Positions 7,927-17,170 of a DNA stretch of 64,000 nucleotides are shown here, piece by piece. A program made the translations under genes and the position numbers. Source of the DNA: an uncultured Collinsella sp. (GTDB taxonomy: Bacteria; Actinomycetota; Coriobacteriia; Coriobacteriales; Coriobacteriaceae). The notes beneath the pieces were generated by a model, which saw only the letters and a list, made by a program, of their open reading frames with translations, had not been told where the DNA came from and did no database searches. The DNA is taken from the NCBI GenBank assembly GCA_902489665.1, contig CABUAT010000001.1, forward strand, positions 62,001 to 126,000, in the 5' to 3' direction. Every line of letters starts with the position of its first letter. The first letter of the stretch is position 1.

Positions 7927-9342
7927 TTAATGCGACATGTGTGACTCGCGACGAGCGTACACCAGCGACGCCACGAACCCGACCACGGCAATTACAGCCG
8001 CCACACGCACGGCAGCTGCAAATCCAATCGCCTGGGCAACGTCGGTCGCAACGCCAGCCGCACCGGCAGTCGCCGCAGAACTCGAGAGCAGACCGATAAA
8101 CAGCGACGGGCCAAACGATGCGGCAATCATATTCCACGTGTTAAGCAATGCCGTTCCGTGAGGATGTTCAGCGGCGGGTAGCGTCTCCAAGCCGGCCGTT
8201 TGCGAGGGGCTCAGCACCAAACCGACTCCGGCATACACCACAACGGTCAGTGCCACGACGACGCCGATGTTCATGCTTGCCGCCGTCATCGAGATGGCAG
8301 TCTGCCCCACGGCAATCAGGGCAAAGCCGACCGGCAGCAGCGGCCATGCGCCACGGGCGTCCATCACGCGTCCGCCCACAATCGAGGTCACGGCGTTGCA
8401 GGCAATTGCTGGCAAAATGAGCAGGCCCGCAACAAGTGCGGTCATGCCGTATGCGCCCTCAAAATAGAGCGGCAACAAAACGCTCATCGAGAACGTCGTC
8501 GTCATCGACACCACCACGAGCAGGCACGCAGGCCAAAAACGAACGCTCGCCATAGGACGCACGTTAAGCACCGGATGCTCGAGCTTAAGCTGGCGGGCCG
8601 CAAACAGGCCGAGCAGCACAATGGCAGCGAAAAGCGTCACGATGCCGGCAATCAGATTGGTCGAGAACTCGCCTACGGAATACACAAATGCCGTAATGCC
8701 GGCGGCGAGCAAAACAACCGACAGAATATCAAGCGTGGTGTTCAAGCGCTCTCCGACATTCTGAACGAGCTTTACGCCCGCCGCAGCGACCGCAATACCG
8801 CCCACCAGCGGCACTACGAACACCGCCCTCCAGCCAAATAACGTGCACATAAAACCGCTAATCACGGGTCCAAACGCCGGCCCTAGCGTAATGCAGGCGC
8901 CGCCCAGGCTCAGATACAGACCGAGCTTCTCGCGCGGGGCGCAAGACAGCACCACGTTCATCATGAGCGGGAACAAGATGCCCGATCCCGCAGCCTGCAA
9001 AATACGACTTGGCAGCAAAACGCTAAACGACGGAGCGACCAGGCACAGGACTTCGCCGGCGACCATGCATCCGCATGCGAAAAACAGCAGCTTGCGCGTC
9101 GAGAAACGGCCGGACAGGAAGGCCATGATGGCCGTAAAAATCGACGTCACGATCATGTAGCCCGAGACGAGCCACTGTGCCGTGGTGGCACTCACCGAAA
9201 AGGCCGCCATAATGTCGTGCAACGCCACGTTAATGATGTTCTCGTTAAACGCGGCAACAAAGGCTGCAATATACATTACGACGAGAATCGCCGCAGTGGC
9301 CGATGGCGTTACTTGAACTTGTTGCTGAGATTTGCTCCCCAT
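7927..9342 (-). CDS. MFS drug/proton antiporter, DHA2 (EmrB/QacA-like) family
   Basis: 471 residues, inner membrane, with about 14 hydrophobic segments as expected for DHA2. The N-terminal domain shows NVALHDIMAAFSVS and WLVSGYMIVTSI. The motif after helix 2 is FLSGRFSTRKLLF. GGACITLGPAFGPVISG is the antiporter motif C of helix 5. It probably exports hydrophobic compounds by exchange with protons, substrate unknown. The ATG at 9342 has AGGAAGGA upstream. The same frame is open a further 137 codons upstream, but those residues are not protein-like. Confidence 0.92.
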   Translation of the reverse strand: MGSKSQQQVQVTPSATAAILVVMYIAAFVAAFNENIINVALHDIMAAFSVSATTAQWLVSGYMIVTSIFTAIMAFLSGRFSTRKLLFFACGCMVAGEVLCLVAPSFSVLLPSRILQAAGSGILFPLMMNVVLSCAPREKLGLYLSLGGACITLGPAFGPVISGFMCTLFGWRAVFVVPLVGGIAVAAAGVKLVQNVGERLNTTLDILSVVLLAAGITAFVYSVGEFSTNLIAGIVTLFAAIVLLGLFAARQLKLEHPVLNVRPMASVRFWPACLLVVVSMTTTFSMSVLLPLYFEGAYGMTALVAGLLILPAIACNAVTSIVGGRVMDARGAWPLLPVGFALIAVGQTAISMTAASMNIGVVVALTVVVYAGVGLVLSPSQTAGLETLPAAEHPHGTALLNTWNMIAASFGPSLFIGLLSSSAATAGAAGVATDVAQAIGFAAAVRVAAVIAVVGFVASLVYARRESHMSH

Positions 9343-9547
9343 GCATTTCCTTCCTCTTGGAACGACAGTCGCATCGCCCCAGAGGGACAGTCCAGGGCGA
9401 AAAATGAGCCCTAGACTTACGCCAGACGCCGTACACGACGAATCTGGCAACATGGTCCAACATCGAAAGATTGTAACGCGGACGCACAGCTTTCCTTCCG
9501 CGCTATTATTAAAAGTCCACGAAAGCATAAGACATGAGGAGCCCGCC

Positions 9548-9958
9548 ATGATTAAACCCATCATGAAGTCCGAGTTCTTTTTGCGTCTGCCTTCCGAAGA
9601 CGCGGGACCCGACGATGCCGCAACCGGGCAGGATCTCCTGGATACACTCCACGAGCATGAGCGCGAGTGCGTGGGCCTCGCCGCCAACATGATCGGCGTG
9701 CGCAAACGCATCATCTGCGTAAAGGACGGCAACAGGACACTCCTGATGTACAACCCTCAAATTCTTGAGCAGGTCAATGCCTATCAGACGAGCGAAGGAT
9801 GCCTCTCGCTCGTCGGCGAGCGTCCCTGTACCCGTTATCGCCGCATTAAGGTTGAGTATTTGGACGAGGACTTCGTCCACCGCATCAAAAACTTCTCGGG
9901 CTACACCGCCGAGATCATCCAACACGAAATCGACCACTGCAACGGGATTGTTATTTAG
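9548..9958 (+). CDS. Short peptide-deformylase homologue with intact metal motif
   Basis: 136 residues, shorter than usual deformylases (150-190). All three deformylase motifs are recognisable: GLAANMIG (43-50, normally GxGLAAxQ), EGCLSL (83-88) and HEIDH (126-130), which has the two metal histidines and the catalytic glutamate. It would remove formyl groups from nascent proteins, or act on other formyl peptides. The glutamine of motif 1 is replaced by methionine, which is unusual. GAGGAGCCCGCC precedes the ATG. A second relative at 17171-17590 lacks the glutamate. A strong terminator follows. Confidence 0.85.
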   Translation: MIKPIMKSEFFLRLPSEDAGPDDAATGQDLLDTLHEHERECVGLAANMIGVRKRIICVKDGNRTLLMYNPQILEQVNAYQTSEGCLSLVGERPCTRYRRIKVEYLDEDFVHRIKNFSGYTAEIIQHEIDHCNGIVI

Positions 9959-9973
9959 TTCCGCCGATTCAAG

Positions 9974-10010
9974 AAAGCTCCCTGCAGCAAAACAACTGCA
10001 GGGAGCTTTT
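9974..10010. terminator. Bidirectional terminator between deformylase homologue and aminotransferase
   Basis: AAAGCTCCCTGCAG, eight-base loop, CTGCAGGGAGCTTTT. Serves two convergent genes. Confidence 0.92.
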
Positions 10011-10032
10011 CATAGTGCGGAGTTTCTATCCC

Positions 10033-11553
10033 CTACGACTGGCGATAATGATCGAAGAAGTCGGCGAGGTCTTCGAGGGACTCTTTGAGTACTTCCATGC
10101 GCGGCAGGTACACGATACGGAAGTGGTCGGGCTCAGCCCAGTTGAAGCCGCCGCCACGCGTGATCAGGATCTTCTTCTCGTGCAGCAGGTCAAGGGCGAA
10201 CTGCTCGTCATCGGTGATGTTGAACTTCTTTACATCCATCTTGGGGAAGATGTAGAACGCCGCACGCGGCTTAACTACCGAGATGCCGTCAATCTTGCTG
10301 AGTGCCTCATACACAAAGTTGCGCTGCTCGTAGACACGGCCGCCGGGACGGATGTAGTCGTTAACGGACTGATGGCCACCGAGTGCCGTCTGAACGATCG
10401 ACTGAGCCGGCACGTTGGAGCACAGGCGCATGTTGGAAAGCATGTTGATGCCCATGATGAAGTCGCTCATGCAGCGCTGGTTGCCCGAGAGCACCATCCA
10501 GCCAATACGATAGCCCGCAATCATGTGCGACTTGGAAAGGCCACTAAAGGTAACGCAGGGCAGGTCGGGGGCGAGCGAGGCAATCGAGACGTGCTCGTAG
10601 CCGTCCATGCACAGGCGGTCGTAGATCTCATCGGCAAAGATCATCAGCTGATGCCTGCGTGCAACCTCGACGATGCCCTCGAGCACCTCGCGCGGATAGA
10701 CGGAACCCGTGGGGTTGTTGGGGTTGATGATGACGAGGGCCTTGGTCGCGCTCGTGATCTTGGACTCCATATCCTCCAGGTCGGGATACCAATCCGCCTG
10801 CTCATCGCACAGATAGTGCACAGGATGACCGCCGGCAAGGGTTGCGCACGCCGTCCAGAGCGGATAGTCGGGGCTGGGGATCAGAATCTCGTCGCCATTG
10901 TCGAGCAGCGCGTTCATCGAAAGCTGAATGAGCTCGGACACGCCGTTGCCCGTGTAGATATGCTCCATCTGAACGTTGGGCAGGCCCTTGATCTGCGAAT
11001 ACTGCATGATCGCCTTGCGCGCGGAGAACAGGCCACGCGAGTTGGAATAGCCTTCGCAGTCGGGCAGCTGCTGGCGCATGTCCTTGATGACCTCATCGGG
11101 CGTGCGGAAACCGAAGGGCGCCGGGTTACCGATATTGAGCTTGAGTATGCGCTCACCCTCGTCCTCCATACGGGCGGCCTCGTCGACGACGGGACCGCGC
11201 ACGTCATACAGGACGTTATCGAGCTTGGTGGATTTAGAAAAAGTACGCATGGTGGTGCTCCTTGCAATTTGAGCTGAGGGATGGGGTTCGGGTTTGGAAT
11301 CGTTGCGGGGTGATGATGCCTCGCCTTGATCGGCGTCGCCGGCAAGCAGCCAGGTAACATCGACCTCCAAAATACGGGCGAGCAGCTCAGCCACATCGCG
11401 CCGCGGGATCGTCTTGCCGCTCACATATTGGCTCATCTGACTCTTGCCGAGTTTTTTGCCGAGCATCTCCGATGCGCGGATCACGTCCGACTGGCGAACG
11501 TCGCGATCGGACATAGCCTGTCGCAGGCGATCGCTAAACGTCTCTTGGGCCAC
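10033..11553 (-). CDS. XRE helix-turn-helix fused to an alanine-type aminotransferase
   Basis: 506 residues. Residues 1-70 form an XRE/Cro helix-turn-helix (RQSDVIRASEMLGKKLGKSQ, then SQYVSGKTIPRRDVAELLARI). A low-complexity linker (~70-100) leads to a full-length class I aminotransferase of the AlaA/AlaT type. Its motifs are NIGNPAPFGF, IPSPDYPLW, NPNNPTGSVYP, the pyridoxal phosphate lysine in SGLSKSHMIAGYRIGW, and the final FRIVYLPRMEVL. It probably makes alanine from pyruvate and glutamate, with the N-terminal domain possibly repressing its own promoter. The start is GTG at 11553, because GCAAGGAGGTTCTA stands directly before it. Convergent with the deformylase homologue. Confidence 0.9.
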   Translation of the reverse strand: MAQETFSDRLRQAMSDRDVRQSDVIRASEMLGKKLGKSQMSQYVSGKTIPRRDVAELLARILEVDVTWLLAGDADQGEASSPRNDSKPEPHPSAQIARSTTMRTFSKSTKLDNVLYDVRGPVVDEAARMEDEGERILKLNIGNPAPFGFRTPDEVIKDMRQQLPDCEGYSNSRGLFSARKAIMQYSQIKGLPNVQMEHIYTGNGVSELIQLSMNALLDNGDEILIPSPDYPLWTACATLAGGHPVHYLCDEQADWYPDLEDMESKITSATKALVIINPNNPTGSVYPREVLEGIVEVARRHQLMIFADEIYDRLCMDGYEHVSIASLAPDLPCVTFSGLSKSHMIAGYRIGWMVLSGNQRCMSDFIMGINMLSNMRLCSNVPAQSIVQTALGGHQSVNDYIRPGGRVYEQRNFVYEALSKIDGISVVKPRAAFYIFPKMDVKKFNITDDEQFALDLLHEKKILITRGGGFNWAEPDHFRIVYLPRMEVLKESLEDLADFFDHYRQS

Positions 11554-11574
11554 TAGAACCTCCTTGCTGGCAAA

Positions 11575-11656
11575 GTTCAATTTATAGAACACGAATTGAA
11601 CCATGGTTCAATTTAGCAAGCAGTATAACGCGGCGCTTCATTCGAAAGTTCAATTT
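11575..11656. promoter_or_regulatory. GTTCAATTT boxes and a 20-bp perfect palindrome upstream of the XRE-aminotransferase
   Basis: AATTGAACCATGGTTCAATT at 11594-11613 is a perfect 20-bp palindrome. The half-site GTTCAATTT occurs again at 11575-11583 and 11648-11656. The gene's own XRE domain is the obvious candidate ligand, giving autoregulation. That is inferred from position and symmetry. Confidence 0.7.
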
Positions 11657-11715
11657 CATAAGAAAATGTATCGGACTCCGGGATCTGCCCAAAGCAAACA
11701 ATGGCGTGTACACGT

Positions 11716-12573
11716 TTAGAGGTATTCGAGAAAACGGGCGGCGGCAAGCGAAACGTCGGCCGTTCGATATATGGCATTGATCTGCCGATGGGGATGTCCC
11801 TCGAGCGAACGCACGGCAACATCGAACTGACAACGGCGCAAGATGAGCGCGGGAAGAATGCTCACGCCCAGACCGTCCTCGACCATGGCCATAATCGCAT
11901 AGTCATCCCAGGTCGACAGTTTTGAGCGCACCGTCAGGCCCGCGCGGCGAAACAGCGGCGTAATCTCGTCGTCGCCACCGCGTTCCAGCAGAATAAACTG
12001 CTCGTTGGCCAAATCGGCAAGGGAAACGACCTCCGCGGTGGCAAGCGAGGAGTCCGCTGGCACCACGGCCATCAGCTCGTCTTGCACCAACGGCCGCGAC
12101 GCCATGCCGGCGCCGCGTGGCTCACGCGGAATAAAGCCCAGGTCGCAGCGGCCTTCCGCCACCCATTGCTCTATCTCGGAGTAATCACCCATCAACAGCT
12201 CGTAATCAACGTCCGGATGATCGGCGCGAAACCGCGCGATCACCGGCGGCAGCACATGGGTCGCCACACTCGAAAACGTACCGATACAGATCTTGCCACG
12301 CATGAGCCCTCGCATCTCGTCCACGCGTCGCTGCAGGCGGCCAAACTCTTCGCATAACGCCTCGACCGCCGGCATGACCTGCCGCCCGTCGGCAGAAAGC
12401 ACCACGCCCTCGCGGCTTCTATCGAGCACTTTAAAGCCCCAGTCGGCCTCAAGGTCGCCCACCATGCGGCTCACGCCCGACTGCGAATAGTTCAGCCGCT
12501 CTGCAGCACGCGTAAAGCTGCCGGCACGTACCGTCTCGAGCAGCACTTGCATCTTTTGGATATTGGTCTCCAT
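11716..12573 (-). CDS. LysR-family transcriptional regulator
   Basis: 285 residues. The N-terminal winged helix is typical (MQVLLETVRAGSFTRAAERL, then YSQSGVSRMVGDLE). The periplasmic-binding-like effector domain has GKICIGTFSSVATHVLPPVI. It diverges from the EamA carrier at 12692, which it probably controls in response to a small molecule. The ATG at 12573 follows GGTGGGGA. An ATG seven codons earlier has no ribosome-binding site. The same layout (LysR diverging from EamA) recurs at 48848/49873, and the effector domains share the ending DDY-IMAMVE-GLGVS. Confidence 0.92.
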   Translation of the reverse strand: METNIQKMQVLLETVRAGSFTRAAERLNYSQSGVSRMVGDLEADWGFKVLDRSREGVVLSADGRQVMPAVEALCEEFGRLQRRVDEMRGLMRGKICIGTFSSVATHVLPPVIARFRADHPDVDYELLMGDYSEIEQWVAEGRCDLGFIPREPRGAGMASRPLVQDELMAVVPADSSLATAEVVSLADLANEQFILLERGGDDEITPLFRRAGLTVRSKLSTWDDYAIMAMVEDGLGVSILPALILRRCQFDVAVRSLEGHPHRQINAIYRTADVSLAAARFLEYL

Positions 12574-12691
12574 AGCACGTCCCCACCATTGCATGAGTAT
12601 TTGTCATGTCATCCATGCATTATATTCGCTTTTCTTCTAAAGCCAGTTCACCCATAGTGAACATGCTCGGATATAGAGGAGATGTCAGTGC

Positions 12692-13603
12692 ATGAACAAC
12701 GGACTGTTTACGTACCTAGCAGCATTGCTATTGTTTGGCTCCAACGGCATCATCGCCGCTGCCATCGCGCTGCCGAGCTCCGATATCGTGCTCTTGCGCA
12801 CGTTTTTGGGCGCGCTCTCACTCGTTGTCATACTCGTCACTACGCAACGCCATAAGTTGCAGGCGCCATCTCGCCCCCGCGAAGCCGCAGCCCTCCTCCT
12901 CTCGGGAGCCGCACTGGGCGCCAGCTGGATTTTTCTGTTCCGCGCCTACCAGACGATCGGCGTCGGCATATCCTCGCTGCTGTACTACTGCGGCCCTATC
13001 ATTGTCATGGCGCTCTCCCCGCTCATCTTTGGCGAAAAGCTGACCGGCGCTAAAATCGCCGGGTTTATCGCCGTCGCCTGCGGCGCCTTCCTCATCGCGG
13101 CCCAAGGCCTCGGCGGCAATATGCCCATCGCAGGCATCGTGTGCGGCATCGCCTCGGCCTTCTGCTACGCGTTGATGGTCATTGCCAGCAAGGGAGCGCC
13201 ACATATCGAAGGTCTCGAGAACTCCACGCTCCAGGTGAGCGCCGCCTTTGTGACCGCGCTGGTCCTCACGCTCGTCACCCAAGGCGCCCCCTCGTTCCTC
13301 TCCCCCAGCATTGCCGCCGGCATCGATTGGCGCGCCGTTGCCATGCTCAGCATTGTCAACACCGGACTCGGTTGTCTGCTCTACTTTAGCGCCGTCGCCA
13401 AACTGCCCGTGCAGACCGTCGCCGTCGTCGGCTACCTTGAGCCGCTTTCGGCCGTCGTGTTCTCGGCCGTCCTTTTGGGCGAAACCATAACACCGGTCCG
13501 TCTGATGGGCGCCGCGCTTATCATCGGCGGCGCGATTTTTTGCGAACTCGCCGGCAAACGCGCAAACGCCAAGGCCGGCATCGCCCAGACAGCACGTGCT
13601 TAA
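12692..13603 (+). CDS. EamA-family (DMT) transporter
   Basis: 303 residues with ten hydrophobic helices in two EamA halves. These proteins usually export amino acids or other metabolites. The first half has FGSNGIIAAAIALPSSD and LYYCGPIIVMALSPLIFGEKL. The second ends in LEPLSAVVFSAVLLGETI, the signature before the last helix. GAGGAGATGTCAGTGC precedes the ATG. Likely regulated by the divergent LysR gene. Substrate unknown. Confidence 0.9.
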   Translation: MNNGLFTYLAALLLFGSNGIIAAAIALPSSDIVLLRTFLGALSLVVILVTTQRHKLQAPSRPREAAALLLSGAALGASWIFLFRAYQTIGVGISSLLYYCGPIIVMALSPLIFGEKLTGAKIAGFIAVACGAFLIAAQGLGGNMPIAGIVCGIASAFCYALMVIASKGAPHIEGLENSTLQVSAAFVTALVLTLVTQGAPSFLSPSIAAGIDWRAVAMLSIVNTGLGCLLYFSAVAKLPVQTVAVVGYLEPLSAVVFSAVLLGETITPVRLMGAALIIGGAIFCELAGKRANAKAGIAQTARA

Positions 13604-13637
13604 AAGCCTTTGCTTCGAAATGCTACCTGCGTACATG

Positions 13638-13661
13638 AATAATCCCCAGATGGGGATTATT
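13638..13661. terminator. Hairpin after the EamA gene
   Basis: AATAATCCCC-AGAT-GGGGATTATT, a perfect 10-bp stem that has T-rich sequence built into its 3' arm rather than a long U-tail. Confidence 0.65.
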
Positions 13662-13742
13662 GTCTAAAACACCCCGATGTGCCAAACTGCTCTTATATGT
13701 ATAAAGATGGCATAAAGGTCTACTGCTCGTGGCAGAGGCCAG

Positions 13743-15992
13743 ATGTCCAAGGGAGTCCACGTGGCACACAACAAGCTGGAGGCAAGCCTCCAAGACCAGC
13801 GTAGTCAAGGCGGGCATGGAGCCATTCCCCTCTCCGCTGGCATGCTGCTCGTAACGCTCGGCGTCGTCTACGGTGACATCGGCACGAGCCCCATGTACAC
13901 CATGAAATCAATCGTCGCCAACAACGGCGGCATCGGTACCGTCAGCGAGGACATGATCTTGGGCGCGCTCTCACTCGTCATCTGGACCATGACACTCGTG
14001 ACCACGGTCAAGTACGTTGTAATCGCCATGAAAGCCGACAACCATAACGAAGGCGGCATCTTCGCCCTGTTCAGTCTCGTGCGTAAGGTGGCGCCGTGGC
14101 TGATTCTCCCCGCCATGATCGGCGGCGCGGCGCTGCTCGCCGACGGCATCCTCACCCCCGCCGTCACGGTCACCACAGCCATCGAGGGTCTGCGCACCAT
14201 CGAATGGGGCCATGCGCTGCTGGGCGACGGCCAGACCAATGTGATCATCATTACCATCATCATTATCTGTGGCCTGTTTGCCATGCAGCGCGCCGGCACC
14301 TCATCGATCGGCAAGCTGTTCGGCCCGCTCATGACGCTCTGGTTCCTGTTCCTGGCGGGCGCCGGCCTGTTCAACATGCTCGGCAACCTGTCCATCCTGC
14401 GCGCGCTCAACCCCATCCGCGGCATCATGTTCCTATTCTCGCCCATCAACCATTCGGGCATCATGGTGCTCGGCTTCGTCTTCCTGTCGACGACCGGCGC
14501 CGAGGCCCTCTACTCGGACATGGGTCACGTGGGCAAGGCAAATATCTACGCATCTTGGCCGTTCGTAAAGGCGGCACTCATCCTCAACTATCTGGGTCAG
14601 GGAGCCTGGCTGCTCGCCAACAACTCCAACCCCCAGATGCTCGCGATGGATATCGTCAACCCGTTCTACATGATGCTTCCCGAGCCCCTGCGCCCCTTTG
14701 CCATCGTGCTTTCGGCCGTTGCGGCCATCATCGCCTCGCAGGCGCTTATCACCGGATCGTTCTCGCTGGTATCCGAGGCAACGCGCCTCAACCTCATGCC
14801 GCACCTGCGCATCCACTACCCCAGCGACACCAAGGGCCAGCTCTATATTCCGCTCGTCAACAACATCATGTGGGTCGGCTGCATCTTCATCGTGCTGCTG
14901 TTCCAAAACTCCGAGCGCATGGAGAGCGCCTACGGCCTCGCCATTACCGTGACCATGCTCATGACCACGACGCTTTTGACGAGCTACATCGCCGGCATCC
15001 TCAAGCACAAGCTCGGCGCCTGCGTCTTCGCCCTGCTCTTTGGCGCCATTGAGCTCTGCTTCTTCGCCTCGTGCCTCACCATGTTCTTTGACGGCGGCTA
15101 CGTCATGATCTTCTTGGCCTCGCTGCTGTTTGGCCTTATGTACGTATGGCGCCGCGGCACCGCCATCGAGCGCACGCAGACGATCCTGCTGCCCGTCTCC
15201 AAGTACATCGACCAGCTTGATCGTCTGCGCAACGACGAGACCTATCCCGTACTCGCGGACAATCTGGTGTTCCTCACCAACAGCCCCGACCCGCTCACGC
15301 TCGACCGCGACGTGCTCTATTCCATCTTGGACAAGCACCCCAAGCGCGCCAAGGCATACTGGTTCATCAACGTGCACGTTACCGACGAGCCCTATACGCA
15401 CGAGTATTCCGTCGAGACCTTTGGCACGGACTTTTTGTTCCGCGTGCGCTTGGACCTGGGCTTCAAGGTCAACCAGCGCGTCAACGCCTACCTGCGCCAG
15501 ATCGTCGGCGACCTGATGGCATCGGGTGAGTTGCCGCCGCAGCATCACACCTACTCTATCTACGAGACACGCGGCAACGTGGGCGACTTCCGTTTTTGCA
15601 TGCTGCGCAAGATGCTTGCCCCCGAAACGGACATCAACCGCAACGACCACCGTGTGATGGCCATCAAGTACGCCGTCCGCCGCGCCTGCGGAAGCCCGGC
15701 ACGTTGGTATGGTCTCGAGAACTCGGCCATCATCATTGAGTACGTACCGCTCTTTGCCCGCATGCGTCCGGCAGTCAAGCTCGTACGCACCCAGGTGCCG
15801 CTCGAGATCCTGATCGAAGAGGCCGAGGAAATGGAAGTCGACATCTTCTCGGACGACCTGGTCAACGGCAACGAAGCCGGTAAGGACATGAACGTCGATC
15901 CCACCGAGTTGCTCGAGAGCGTCGCCGATACGCCCGAGCAACAGCAACTCGACGGACTCGAAAGCACCCAGCTCAACGACGCCAACTTCTAA
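13743..15992 (+). CDS. kup: Kup-type potassium transporter
   Basis: 749 residues. Proton-coupled potassium uptake in the cytoplasmic membrane. The family signature VTLGVVYGDIGTSPMYTMKS is near residue 40. About 12 membrane segments follow (to ~residue 460), then a large cytoplasmic C-terminal domain with NLVFLTNSPDPLTLDRDVLY. The last ~70 residues are acidic (EEAEEMEVDIFSDD), beyond what many Kup proteins have. The ATG at 13743 has AGAGG before it. A GTG six codons later with AAGGGAG is an equally good start. No riboswitch is visible in the 140-base leader. Confidence 0.95.
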   Translation: MSKGVHVAHNKLEASLQDQRSQGGHGAIPLSAGMLLVTLGVVYGDIGTSPMYTMKSIVANNGGIGTVSEDMILGALSLVIWTMTLVTTVKYVVIAMKADNHNEGGIFALFSLVRKVAPWLILPAMIGGAALLADGILTPAVTVTTAIEGLRTIEWGHALLGDGQTNVIIITIIIICGLFAMQRAGTSSIGKLFGPLMTLWFLFLAGAGLFNMLGNLSILRALNPIRGIMFLFSPINHSGIMVLGFVFLSTTGAEALYSDMGHVGKANIYASWPFVKAALILNYLGQGAWLLANNSNPQMLAMDIVNPFYMMLPEPLRPFAIVLSAVAAIIASQALITGSFSLVSEATRLNLMPHLRIHYPSDTKGQLYIPLVNNIMWVGCIFIVLLFQNSERMESAYGLAITVTMLMTTTLLTSYIAGILKHKLGACVFALLFGAIELCFFASCLTMFFDGGYVMIFLASLLFGLMYVWRRGTAIERTQTILLPVSKYIDQLDRLRNDETYPVLADNLVFLTNSPDPLTLDRDVLYSILDKHPKRAKAYWFINVHVTDEPYTHEYSVETFGTDFLFRVRLDLGFKVNQRVNAYLRQIVGDLMASGELPPQHHTYSIYETRGNVGDFRFCMLRKMLAPETDINRNDHRVMAIKYAVRRACGSPARWYGLENSAIIIEYVPLFARMRPAVKLVRTQVPLEILIEEAEEMEVDIFSDDLVNGNEAGKDMNVDPTELLESVADTPEQQQLDGLESTQLNDANF

Positions 15993-16016
15993 CACGCCAC
16001 CAGCCATTGACGACAA

Positions 16017-16053
16017 CGGTCCCGCATCTCATGGGAGATGCGGGACCGCTTTG
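16017..16053 (+). terminator. Terminator of kup
   Basis: CGGTCCCGCATCTC, ATGG loop, GAGATGCGGGACCG, then CTTTG: a perfect 14-bp stem, usable from both sides. Confidence 0.85.
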
Positions 16054-16073
16054 CATTGCAGTAAAGCTATCGG

Positions 16074-17039
16074 CTACGAACGGCGCGGCTCGGGAACCAC
16101 AAGCCTATCGGGGCTCGCGCCCTCGGCATCCATCAGGCTCACGTAGCGAATCGACGGATCCCCATACATCGCGTAGTAATAATTGCCCGTGCGCGCGCTA
16201 AAGCATCCGGTATAGATAGTCTTCTCGAACTTGCCATCGCCCATCCTGGACGCCCCCTCAATCATCACCACGCCCTCGAGTGAACGGAACATGCGGACGA
16301 CGTTTTCGGTCTCGCTCTCCTTTTGCGGGTAATTGGCATTGAGGTACGCCGCCTTTACAAAACGGCTCGGCGAATAGCAGTCACCCGGAATACCGCGCAT
16401 GCCGGCACCCGCGCCATAGGGCTTGAGCTCGGCGCCACGCCATGTCGCCGTCTGCGGAAAATCGCTTGTGGCCGTGATATAGGTGCGCAGGTTTTCCATG
16501 TGCCACGGGAAGGCGGGCTGATTGGCAAGGGTGTCGACCGGATCGTCGTATACATGCAGGCCGTCAGCCATCATCTCGACCACGATGCTACGCTGGCTGT
16601 CGCCGATAATCCAATGGAGCAGCGACACGCCCAGCCCCTCTCCGGCAGATTTGGCGACAATCACCGTATCGTGCAGCGCGGCCTCGACCTCATCGACCGT
16701 CGAGAACGTCGCTGCCACCCAGAGGGGAAACTCATAGGCCGCGATATTGGTCTTTCCATCAACCGGGCCCTCGGCATACTCGGCATAGCCGGGAAAGTTG
16801 AGCCCCGCCACAGCCAGACCCGCATCGTTACCGCAATCGAAAAACATGGGATAGTTCTTGTAATCGATGCACATACCGATCACCGCGTGTGCCGCTGTCG
16901 CGTCGTCGATAAACGAATACGGAATGTGGAACCCGCGCGGCATCACGCGAACCTGTTGGCCGTAGTCAAAGCTCCAGTCGAGGTTGCGGCCCAGATACAT
17001 GTGACCAGAATTATCGGTAAATCGAATGCTCGTACACAT
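16074..17039 (-). CDS. Choloylglycine hydrolase family protein (bile salt hydrolase or penicillin V acylase)
   Basis: 321 residues. An N-terminal nucleophile hydrolase that cleaves the amide of conjugated bile salts (or acyl-amides). After removal of Met1, C2 becomes the catalytic nucleophile. The other catalytic positions fit the family: R18 and D21 (LGRNLDWSFDYG), N81 (AGLNFPG), N173 (LANQPAFPWHMENL) and R226 (CYSPSRFVKAAYLN), against R18, D21, N82, N175 and R228 in studied bile salt hydrolases. There is no signal peptide, so it is cytoplasmic. The ATG at 17039 has GGGAGG four bases upstream and puts the cysteine second. Motifs alone do not settle substrate preference. Bile salt hydrolysis is the usual role in gut Collinsella. 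Confidence 0.92.
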   Translation of the reverse strand: MCTSIRFTDNSGHMYLGRNLDWSFDYGQQVRVMPRGFHIPYSFIDDATAAHAVIGMCIDYKNYPMFFDCGNDAGLAVAGLNFPGYAEYAEGPVDGKTNIAAYEFPLWVAATFSTVDEVEAALHDTVIVAKSAGEGLGVSLLHWIIGDSQRSIVVEMMADGLHVYDDPVDTLANQPAFPWHMENLRTYITATSDFPQTATWRGAELKPYGAGAGMRGIPGDCYSPSRFVKAAYLNANYPQKESETENVVRMFRSLEGVVMIEGASRMGDGKFEKTIYTGCFSARTGNYYYAMYGDPSIRYVSLMDAEGASPDRLVVPEPRRS

Positions 17040-17106
17040 AGCGCCTCCCAGCTTTACGTTCCTGCTAAGGTTATTGTCTCCAAACAAAAAGGCGCTAAAC
17101 ACAAAA

Positions 17107-17140
17107 GCCCGGGCATGACAACAATGTCATACCCGGGCCA
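17107..17140 (-). terminator. Terminator of the second deformylase-like gene
   Basis: On the minus strand: GGCCCGGGTATGACA, TTGT loop, TGTCATGCCCGGGC, then TTTTG. It separates this gene from the bile salt hydrolase downstream. Confidence 0.85.
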
Positions 17141-17170
17141 AAAGCGACGAAGCGCGGTGCTGTAATCACC

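Noticed and set aside
13604..13742. Cyclic di-AMP (ydaO) riboswitch before kup
   Set aside because: The 139-base gap is too short and lacks the conserved blocks; only a terminator-like hairpin is present.
14433..16016. 527-codon open frame opposite kup
   Set aside because: Shadow of Kup, with histidine/valine-rich translation typical of an antisense frame in GC-rich DNA.
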